DNA of 56,684 nt from Gemmatimonadales bacterium (lineage in GTDB: Bacteria > Gemmatimonadota > Gemmatimonadetes > Palauibacterales > Palauibacteraceae), in the NCBI GenBank assembly GCA_009838765.1, contig VXQX01000080.1, positions 171,403 through 228,086 on the forward strand, written 5' to 3'. This document shows, one piece after another, positions 17,129 to 23,612 of this stretch. Positions within the stretch are counted from its first letter, which is position 1, and every line of letters starts with the position of its first letter. Below the pieces are notes generated by a model, which searched no databases, was not told the DNA's origin, and saw only the letters and a list, made by a program, of their open reading frames with translations. The position numbers were made by a program, and so were the translations under genes.

Positions 17129-17323
17129 CGGTTGCGGAAGCGGATCGTCCTCGCCAATGCCCTCGTGCAGCAGGATCGCCTCTGGACTCCCCAGCCCCGG
17201 TTGCGGCCTGACGTGGCTGCGCGAACGCTCCGCATCGATCCCGGTCGCGAACCCCGGCCCCGCAGCCCTACCGAGGCATCCCCTGCGACATGGATACTCA
17301 TGTCCCGTTGGACAAGTCTCAGC

Positions 17324-17352
17324 TTGACATCGCTGGCCCGCCCCCGTAGATG
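17324..17352 (+). promoter_or_regulatory. Sigma-70-like promoter of the Cys-rich peptide operon
   Basis: A perfect TTGACA (17324-17329) is followed after 17 bases by TAGATG (17347-17352). It lies 50 bases before the peptide ATG, in a stretch less GC-rich than its surroundings. A GGAG ribosome site at 17392-17395 follows with good spacing to ATG 17403. Confidence 0.55.
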
Positions 17353-17402
17353 GCGGCCGCTATTCGATTTGGCTTGTCCCCCCAATTCCATGGAGAATGC
17401 AG

Positions 17403-17633
17403 ATGAACAAGGTCGCATTCCGTTGGAATCGCCCGCTCCAGCTCTTGGGCCTGCTCCTGATCGCGGCGTTGTCGGTTGGCGCCGAAGCCGGGCGAGCTCA
17501 AGAAGTAGACGACGAATGCGATGAGTTTCTCGGTTGCGATTACTGTATCTCTCGTGATGGAGACGAGGTCTGCACCACCTGGATCTGCCCGGTCGGTGAC
17601 TCCAGGGGTGTTGGGATCTTCTGCATTAGATGA
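17403..17633 (+). CDS. Small exported six-cysteine peptide
   Basis: A 76-residue precursor. ATG 17403 is preferred over ATG 17397 because GGAG at 17392-17395 is seven bases away. The signal peptide is PLQLLGLLLIAALSVGAEAG with probable cleavage near GRAQ-E. The mature part is about 43 residues, acidic, and holds six cysteines in the order C-x5-C-x2-C-x7-C-x4-C, then one near the C-terminus (FCIR). Six cysteines in so small an exported domain suggest disulfide folding or metal binding. The stop overlaps the start of a thioredoxin-fold protein (ATGA at 17630-17633), a natural partner. No family was recognised, though the layout recalls the small NVEALA peptides found beside propeller proteins in Bacteroidota. 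Confidence 0.75.
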   Translation: MNKVAFRWNRPLQLLGLLLIAALSVGAEAGRAQEVDDECDEFLGCDYCISRDGDEVCTTWICPVGDSRGVGIFCIR

Positions 17634-19438
17634 CTGCTAGATCTCACAGTTCAGCGGATAAAGGGGATGGTCGGTGGAACCGGGTCGTCAACATCGCGAT
17701 CCTGGGAGTGCTCGCCATCCTGCTGTTCAATCCGTCGGGTGTGGTGGGAAGCTGGATCATCGCAGAGTACAAGGGATGGCAGGAGCAGCGGCGAATCGCC
17801 CTGAACTGGCCGGAGTTGACAAACGCGTCGAGTTATCTTGGTCCGTCGCCTCTACAGGATGGTGCTGTCATAGTGGAGTTCGTGGACTATGACTGTCCCG
17901 TTTGTAAGGCGGTGGCTCCCGCCGTCCTGGAGGGTGCTCGCGGCCGCGGCGTTACGGTGGTTATGCGCCACGTCCCCTCTGAACGGCGTGGTCCGGCTGC
18001 AACGGAAGCGGCTCTCGCAGCGATTTGCGCAGAGCAGTACGGTCTGTTCCCGGAGGCGCACGGCGCGCTGATCTCGGACGAGACGTGGCTGGAGACTCGA
18101 GATTGGGTGGGCTTCGCCGTCAACTTGGGAGTTGGCGACCCAGAGTCGTTCGGCAATTGTGTGAGCGAGGAAGAAGCCCCGCAGCGACGTCTCGCCCGCG
18201 ATGTGGAGTTGGCGGAAGTTCTGCGGATTCCCGGGACGCCGACCTTCGTTTCAGCCGAAGAGTTGCACTTGGGTGCGCCGGGACTGGCGTCGGCGTTGGC
18301 CGCAGCTGCCCTATTGCGGCCGCGCGCTCCGCGTCGTCCCTCGACCGACCCGGTCTTCGATTCGTCGGAGCACAGGGATCTCTCCGAGCGGCTGCTGTCC
18401 GTCAAGGGTGGCTTCTTCACGCCGGACGGCGGTCTCGTTGTGGTGGACCGCACCGAGATCCACATGATCGACATGGCGTCCGGGGAGCATCGAGTCGTGG
18501 GGCGCGAGGGAGGGGGGCCGGAGGAATTCGGCGTCATATGGCAGGCGGTTCGCACGTCGGAGGGTGTCACCGTTAGGGACTTCCTCAGGGGTCGTATCGT
18601 GTCGATTGGCCACGATGGCGATTTTGGCCACTCACAAAGCTACCTGGATGTTCCGCTCAACGGCTCTCAACCGCGGCTGGTAGCCCGTCATCCAGACGGC
18701 AGCACGGTCTTCCGCGACAGAGTCAGCGATGCGATCACGCGGAAATCCAAAGGTCGATACTGGCGGCAAGCCCGGTACGTGGCGGTGGATTCCGACGGCG
18801 GACTTCGGGTGGTCGCGGAGACACAAGGCAACGAACGGTACTCCGACACGAGACTCGACCGTCCCGTGTTGTTTGGGCACCGGACATTGGAGGCGGCGAC
18901 CTCAGACCGTCTCGTCGTCGCCGAAACTGACCAGGGATCCATCTCGGTACTCGACTGGAGCGGCGTGCCGGTCGCCAGTATTCCCATGCCGCCGGGCGTC
19001 AGGCTGTCCGCAGACCAGGTGCGGAGGGGGCGAGAGTCCGAGGCGTCGCAGCAGGAGGAGAGTAGGGGGCGGTTCATGGAGGCCGCGTTGGACGGCAGGT
19101 TCCCGTTCCCGCCGTCGTTCATCGAGGAGCGACTCCTCCCCACTCGGCCGCCTGACTGGCCGGCAAACGAAGTGGCGCCCCCGATCGATGCGATGCTGAC
19201 GGACTTCGATTCGAGACTCTGGGTGAGAGATTATCGGCTTCCCGGCCAGGATAGCGTAACGTGGCGAGTGTGGGACATCGACCGGGAGCAGCTGCTGTTC
19301 ACGGTGAGCATGGATGGTGAGGATCGGTTGCTCGACGCGCGAGGCGACGAAGTGCTGCTGCGCCGATTGGATCCATTCGACGCTCACCAGGTCGTGGTTA
19401 CTCCGCTTCTCCCCGAGCAGGCCAAAGGGGGGACTTAG
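17630..19438 (+). CDS. Membrane-anchored DsbA-like thioredoxin fused to 6-bladed beta-propeller
   Basis: A 602-residue protein. An N-terminal signal anchor (about residues 18-40, VVNIAILGVLAILLF) should place the rest outside the cytoplasm. Residues 70-225 form a DsbA/Thioredoxin_4-like domain: VEFVDYDCPVCKAVAP with the CPVC pair at 89-92, the cis-proline loop PGTPTFV at 201-207, and two further cysteines near 133 and 177. From about residue 240 to the end is a beta-propeller of the 6-bladed family, with the hallmark GGGPEEF at 294-300 and strand repeats such as GLVVVDRTEIHMIDMASGEH. ATGA coupling to the six-cysteine peptide suggests that it oxidises, isomerises or carries that peptide. Base composition is less GC-rich than in neighbours. 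Confidence 0.88.
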   Translation: MTARSHSSADKGDGRWNRVVNIAILGVLAILLFNPSGVVGSWIIAEYKGWQEQRRIALNWPELTNASSYLGPSPLQDGAVIVEFVDYDCPVCKAVAPAVLEGARGRGVTVVMRHVPSERRGPAATEAALAAICAEQYGLFPEAHGALISDETWLETRDWVGFAVNLGVGDPESFGNCVSEEEAPQRRLARDVELAEVLRIPGTPTFVSAEELHLGAPGLASALAAAALLRPRAPRRPSTDPVFDSSEHRDLSERLLSVKGGFFTPDGGLVVVDRTEIHMIDMASGEHRVVGREGGGPEEFGVIWQAVRTSEGVTVRDFLRGRIVSIGHDGDFGHSQSYLDVPLNGSQPRLVARHPDGSTVFRDRVSDAITRKSKGRYWRQARYVAVDSDGGLRVVAETQGNERYSDTRLDRPVLFGHRTLEAATSDRLVVAETDQGSISVLDWSGVPVASIPMPPGVRLSADQVRRGRESEASQQEESRGRFMEAALDGRFPFPPSFIEERLLPTRPPDWPANEVAPPIDAMLTDFDSRLWVRDYRLPGQDSVTWRVWDIDREQLLFTVSMDGEDRLLDARGDEVLLRRLDPFDAHQVVVTPLLPEQAKGGT

Positions 19439-19485
19439 CTAGCTAGGGCTTCCGGTCTTCAGCCGGTGGTTGGTCGCTTTAGGGC

Positions 19486-19697
19486 TCAGTGGCCCTGTTT
19501 CGTCGTGATGATGATCCACCCCACCCGTCGCCCGCTCGCCGTAGGTTGCCATCGTCGCCGGCATATCCGCCCACGATCATGGCTCGCCTGGGATCCGGCG
19601 AGATCTCGCGGACGGCGGAGGGCGGCGTGCGTGCAGCCATCGCGGCGCCGGACATGCACCGACCTGAGGTTAAGCGGATCGCGGGCCGGCGGATCAT
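19486..19697 (-). pseudogene. Probable decayed TonB-plug-like tail
   Basis: The stretch from 19439 to 19793 has no intact gene. On the minus strand one frame reads VREISPDPRRAMIVGGYAGD and the adjacent frame continues VGWIIITTKQGH before a stop at 19486. Together they resemble the end of a plug-like repeat as in the 21112-23025 protein (LDVDHVTIVRGESATDAYGE, then HGVIQITTK). A frameshift would be needed between the pieces. It may be the detached tail of the M56 gene just upstream. The match is by eye and short. Confidence 0.4.
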
Positions 19698-19761
19698 GGA
19701 TTCCTCCCCGGGTTGTGCCGTTTCCTGCTCCGAGGGAAACTCCCACCCTGGGGATCGTTGC

Positions 19762-19787
19762 GCAGCGGGGCCCGCGGGCCCCGCTGC
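19762..19787 (-). terminator. 26-bp perfect palindrome after the M56 gene
   Basis: Thirteen-base arms GCAGCGGGGCCCG and CGGGCCCCGCTGC meet without a spacer, six bases beyond the stop of the M56 gene at 19794. In RNA it would form a very stable GC hairpin. No T-run follows, so it is at best a non-canonical terminator or a transcript-stabilising hairpin. Confidence 0.5.
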
Positions 19788-19793
19788 CTCCCG

Positions 19794-21107
19794 CTAGATC
19801 ACCTGGAAGGTCACCCACTGGGAGACCCAGACGGGGGTCGGTTCACCCTGGTTCCTCGCGGGACGGAACCGCATCTGCCGGGCGACTTCCATGGCGGCGC
19901 GATCCAGCGCGTCGTTGCCGCTGCCCGTCTTGATCTCCTGGTTGACCACGGCGCCGGAAAGGTCGACGTACAGCCACATCTCGACCCGGCCACCGATACC
20001 CGCGTTCTTCAGGTTTAGCGGATAGGCGCTCTCAAGTACCTGCCGGACCTCGTCCACGTTCTGGAGAACCGGGGGTGTGTCGAACGCGATGGAGGTCGGC
20101 TGGTCCGCCTGCGCGGCTCTCTCGACCAGGCGGACCAGCGGGTTCTCCTCGATCTCGGCCGCGGGCGCGGGAGCGTCCATCGGCGCCTCGGGTTGCGGGG
20201 TGCCCAGAACGAGGATGATGGCGAGCGCCGCCACGCCCGACGCTCCCAGGGTTCTCGGAATGCGGAGGCGGGCCAGCGGCTCGGTCATGCGGCGCAGTCG
20301 CCGCTCCACGGCCGGCCTGCGTTCCGCGAAGGCGGCCGCGGCCAGCAGGGGCGCGGAGACACGGCCACCCACCGTGATGAGAGCGTCCGCGTAGTCGCGC
20401 GGGGACTCGCCCCGCTCCAGCACGCGGCGGTCGCAGTCGAACTCGATCGCCAACCGCAGCCGGGAGAGCTGCCACCACAGGAAGAGGTTCCACGGCATCA
20501 GCACGAGGGCCGCGACCGCGACGGCGAAGAGACGGTGGTCGCCGGCGCGCTGGTGTTCGCGCTCGTGCAGAAAGACCAGGCGCAACAGCCTGTCCTCGAG
20601 TTCAGGGATCCACCTCGGCATCACGACGACGGGGTGCCGGATGCCGACCACGGCCGGGCCCCGGTCGTCCGCGATCAGGACCGGCGATCCGAGGACGCGA
20701 CCCGGCGTCCACGTGCGCATCTCCGATTGCAGGCGCCGGTACGCCCACCCGAGGTGGAGGAGCATCCCCGCGACGAGCAGTGCCCAGACCCCACCCGCCA
20801 GCGCACCCAGCGTGCCGGCGTCGGACCACACGATGGATCCCGCCGCCTCGGGCGCGGCGGGCGCGGAGCTCACTACCACCGCCTCACTCAACCTCACGAG
20901 AGGAGCCCACGGCGCCCCACCGAGGCCCGGGAGGAGTCCGGGGGCGAGAAACGCCGCGAACGGGAGCGCCACCGAGCCGACGATCGCGGCGAACCAGCCC
21001 CAGCGCACCGGCTTCCGGAAGTGGCCCAGCGCCCGCTCGCTCGCGAAGGCGGCCAGGGCGAGGAGTCCCGCAATCGACAGGCAGTATCCGATCCAGACGA
21101 TGACCAT
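19794..21107 (-). CDS. BlaR1-like M56 membrane peptidase with TonB C-terminal domain
   Basis: A 437-residue protein. ATG 21107 is used because AAGGAG lies seven bases upstream, inside the end of the preceding gene; the frame extends eleven codons further but into that gene. The N-terminal half has four membrane segments and the zinc site HEREHQRAGD (HExxH at 181-185) of M56 peptidases, with EFDCDRRVLERGESPRDYADAL after it. After another membrane segment (SGVAALAIILVLG) come about 90 residues of TonB C-terminal domain (YPLNLKNAGIGGRVEMWLYV, MRFRPARNQGEPTPVWVSQW). In classical systems M56 proteins cleave a BlaI-type repressor on sensing a signal; here the sensor is replaced by a TonB domain that may contact a peptidoglycan or receptor partner. 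Third gene of the blaI operon. Confidence 0.87.
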   Translation of the reverse strand: MVIVWIGYCLSIAGLLALAAFASERALGHFRKPVRWGWFAAIVGSVALPFAAFLAPGLLPGLGGAPWAPLVRLSEAVVVSSAPAAPEAAGSIVWSDAGTLGALAGGVWALLVAGMLLHLGWAYRRLQSEMRTWTPGRVLGSPVLIADDRGPAVVGIRHPVVVMPRWIPELEDRLLRLVFLHEREHQRAGDHRLFAVAVAALVLMPWNLFLWWQLSRLRLAIEFDCDRRVLERGESPRDYADALITVGGRVSAPLLAAAAFAERRPAVERRLRRMTEPLARLRIPRTLGASGVAALAIILVLGTPQPEAPMDAPAPAAEIEENPLVRLVERAAQADQPTSIAFDTPPVLQNVDEVRQVLESAYPLNLKNAGIGGRVEMWLYVDLSGAVVNQEIKTGSGNDALDRAAMEVARQMRFRPARNQGEPTPVWVSQWVTFQVI

Positions 21108-21111
21108 GTCC

Positions 21112-23025
21112 CTACTCCTTCGACCCGCTGTCCTTCGCACCCGCCTTCGTCGTGATTTGGATCACTCCGTGTCGGGCCTTCTCTCCATACGCGTCCGTGG
21201 CGCTCTCGCCTCGCACGATCGTGACATGATCGACGTCCAGTCGGCCGAGTTCCGACAGCCCCTCGGCGTCGAGAATCACGCCATCGATGACGATCAGCGG
21301 ATCGGGTATGTCCTCCAGACGGGGCACAATCCGGGCTTCCGGCGCGCCATCCCGGTCGACATCGTCGAGGACCCCCGTGCGGAGGATGTCTTCGATCTGG
21401 AGGCCACCCTCGCTCGCCGGCGGCGTTCGGGAAGCCGCTCCTTCCGGGGAGGCGCGGTCCGCGGCGCCGTCCCTGGTCGTGATTTCGACCGCTCCGTTCC
21501 GGGCCCGCCCGCCGTACAGCTCGATCGCCGCCGCTCCCTTGACGACCTCGACGTGGTCGATATCGAGAGACTGGAGGTCTTCCAGGCTGCTGCCCTCGGC
21601 TTGGATGACGCCGTCGACGATGATGAGCGGAGCGTCCTCATCGGCTACGGAAACTCCGCGGGCGGGGGCCTCGTCCGCCTCGTCCGCGTCGTCCGACATC
21701 TGGAAGGTGATCCACTGGGAGACCCAGACGTCGGTCGCCTGGTCGCGGTTCATCGCGGGCTCGAAGCGCATGGCGCCGCCGACGTCGGCGGCGGCGCGGT
21801 CCAGCGCGTCGCTGCCGCTGCTCGTCTTCACCTCCCGGTTCTGCACGACGCCGGACTCGTCGATGTACAGCCAGATTTCGACTCGGCCGCCGATTCCCGC
21901 TTCCTTCAGGTTCGTCGGGTAGGCCTGCTTCAGCGCATCCGATACTTCCCCGGCGTTCTGAAGGATCGGCGGCCGGTCGTACACGATGAAGGTCGGCCGG
22001 TCGCCGCGCCCCACGGCCTCCGCGCCGGGCATCGGCGGGGGCACCCAATCGCTGGTTTCGGACGGCGTGGTCACGGTCACGGCGGGCGGTTCCGGCGCGT
22101 TCATGCCGCTCTCGGGCCCTGGGCAGCCGAGGACGAAGAGGACGGCTACCATGGCCAGCCCCGAGCTGCCGAGCGTGCGGAACAGGCGCATGTTGGCGGG
22201 CGGCTCGGTCATGCGGCGCAGGCGCCGTTCCACGGCCGGCTTGCGTTCGGCGAAGGCGGCTGCTGCGAGCAGCGATCCGGAGACGCGGCTCCCGACGGTG
22301 ATGAGGGCATCCGCGTAGTCGCGCCGTGATTCGCCGCGCCCGAGCACGCGATGGTCGCAATCGAACTCGATCGCGAGCCGAAGGCGGGATACCTGCCACC
22401 ACACGACCGGGTTCCACGGCATCAGGACGAGCGCGGTGACCGCCGCCGCGAAGAGCCGATGGTCGCCGGCGCGCTGATGCTCCCGCTCGTGGAGGAAGAC
22501 GAGGCGGAGCAGCCGGTCGTCGAGTTCGGGGATCCACTTCGGCATGACGACGACCGAGCGCCGGATCCCGACGACGGCCGGCCCCCGCTCTTCGGAGATC
22601 ATGACCGGCGATCCCGCCACGCGGCCCGGCCGCCACGTCCGCATCTCCGACCGCAGCCGGCCGTAGATCCGCCCGAGATAGCCGATCATGGCGGCGGCCA
22701 GAGCCAGCCATCCCCACCCCAGCACCGCGCCCACCGCCGCCGCATCGAAAGCTCCACCGGCCGCCACGGGCGACGCCGGCGCTGCGGTTGCGACCGCCAG
22801 ACCGCTCAACCCGACCGCCGGCGCGGCCGGCGACGCGCCGAAGCCGGGAAGGAGTCCGGGCGCGAAGAAGGCGACCACGGGCACCGTCACGGATCCGGCG
22901 ATCGCCGCGAACCACGCCCAGCGCACGGGCTTGCGGAAGTGGCCGAGGGCCCGCTCCGACGCGAAGGCCGCCCCGGCGAGGAGTCCCGAAATCAACAGGC
23001 AGTATCCGATCCACTCGATGACCAT
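21112..23025 (-). CDS. M56 peptidase-TonB fusion with two plug-like repeats
   Basis: A 637-residue relative of the following gene. Residues 1-320 hold the membrane segments and zinc motif HEREHQRAGD (HExxH at 179-183). A TonB C-terminal domain follows (YPTNLKEAGIGGRVEIWLYI, VWVSQWITFQM). Two plug-like repeats are added: PLIIVDGVIQAEGSSLEDLQ with VEVVKGAAAIELYGGRARNG, and PLIVIDGVILDAEGLSELGR with VTIVRGESATDAYGEKARHG, each ending in an ITT motif. Such repeats are the segment of TonB-dependent receptors that precedes the barrel. The protein therefore joins a peptidase, a TonB tail and receptor-plug pieces. The ATG is five bases from the BlaI stop, with AAGGAG supplied by the last BlaI codons. 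Repressor cleavage is inferred from the BlaR1 family. Confidence 0.87.
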   Translation of the reverse strand: MVIEWIGYCLLISGLLAGAAFASERALGHFRKPVRWAWFAAIAGSVTVPVVAFFAPGLLPGFGASPAAPAVGLSGLAVATAAPASPVAAGGAFDAAAVGAVLGWGWLALAAAMIGYLGRIYGRLRSEMRTWRPGRVAGSPVMISEERGPAVVGIRRSVVVMPKWIPELDDRLLRLVFLHEREHQRAGDHRLFAAAVTALVLMPWNPVVWWQVSRLRLAIEFDCDHRVLGRGESRRDYADALITVGSRVSGSLLAAAAFAERKPAVERRLRRMTEPPANMRLFRTLGSSGLAMVAVLFVLGCPGPESGMNAPEPPAVTVTTPSETSDWVPPPMPGAEAVGRGDRPTFIVYDRPPILQNAGEVSDALKQAYPTNLKEAGIGGRVEIWLYIDESGVVQNREVKTSSGSDALDRAAADVGGAMRFEPAMNRDQATDVWVSQWITFQMSDDADEADEAPARGVSVADEDAPLIIVDGVIQAEGSSLEDLQSLDIDHVEVVKGAAAIELYGGRARNGAVEITTRDGAADRASPEGAASRTPPASEGGLQIEDILRTGVLDDVDRDGAPEARIVPRLEDIPDPLIVIDGVILDAEGLSELGRLDVDHVTIVRGESATDAYGEKARHGVIQITTKAGAKDSGSKE

Positions 23026-23029
23026 GTCC

Positions 23030-23401
23030 CTACTCCTTCGAGCTGAGGCGTTCGTCCACGAGACCGCGCAGGTTCTCGAGGTCCTCCTTCGAGAGCGCCC
23101 GGTCCGAGACGAGGTGCGTTAGCAGCAGTTCGGGCGACCCCTGGAACATCTTCTGAACCAGCCGGCGCACGGCGCTCGCGCCAGCGCAGTCGCGCCCGAC
23201 GAGCGTGTGATAGCGGTAGGCTTTCCCCTCCTGGGTGTGCCCCACGTACCCCTTCTCCTCCAGCGTCCGGAGGATCGTGAGCACGGTGGTGTAGGCCAAC
23301 GCGTCACCGAGGCGTTCCTGGACCTCCGCGACGGTGGAGGCCCCTCTCTCCCACAGCACCGCCATGAGGTCGAGTTCCCGCGTCGTGAACTTGATCTCCA
23401 C
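23030..23401 (-). CDS. blaI: BlaI/MecI/CopY family transcriptional repressor
   Basis: A 123-residue winged-helix repressor. GTG 23401 is preferred over the TTG at 23425 because an AAGGA site lies eight bases upstream and VEIKFTTRELDLMAVLWERG is the usual BlaI N-terminus. The DNA-binding domain includes STVAEVQERL and YTTVLTILRTLEEKGYVGHT, the recognition helix and wing of this family; the C-terminal part (LTHLVSDRALSKEDLENLRG) is the dimerisation region with the site that M56 partners cut in classical systems. It is the first gene of a blaI-M56-M56 operon. A matching dyad operator overlaps its own promoter, so it should repress itself. The target beyond this operon is unknown. Confidence 0.93.
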   Translation of the reverse strand: MEIKFTTRELDLMAVLWERGASTVAEVQERLGDALAYTTVLTILRTLEEKGYVGHTQEGKAYRYHTLVGRDCAGASAVRRLVQKMFQGSPELLLTHLVSDRALSKEDLENLRGLVDERLSSKE

Positions 23402-23498
23402 GAGTCTCGTCCTTTCCCTCCCCAACCATCAGCGTCGCCTGCCCCGGCCGGCCGCCATCGAGACGCCGGCGGACCGGGCGGGGCGTCGTTCCCGATTC

Positions 23499-23541
23499 AG
23501 CCTAAACGCGCCGGGGCGTCGCTGTCAACTAGGTACGTAGT
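23499..23541 (-). promoter_or_regulatory. blaI promoter with BlaI-type operator
   Basis: On the minus strand a perfect TTGACA (23523-23528) is followed after 18 bases by TAGGCT (23499-23504). Just upstream, touching the -35, is the dyad ACTAGGTACGTAGT (23528-23541), in which ACTA, GTAC and TAGT are symmetric. It closely resembles the MecI/BlaI operator pattern TACTACA-TGTAGTA. A repressor bound here would block polymerase, giving autorepression of blaI and both M56 genes. The GTG start of blaI is about 98 bases downstream of the -10. Confidence 0.65.
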
Positions 23542-23612
23542 AGCAACGCCTGGAGGGCACCGATTCGGACGCGGGCGGGAAGGTCCGGGTTAGGCGGAGC
23601 GGGAGGCCGGCG

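Noticed and set aside
16925-17220. The residues upstream of the M56 fragment as a recognisable second gene
   Set aside because: The frame looks coding (GSPEAILLHEGIGEDD, RPGDEIVVERLLGGETRF) but I could not name a family, so it is only mentioned with the pseudogene.
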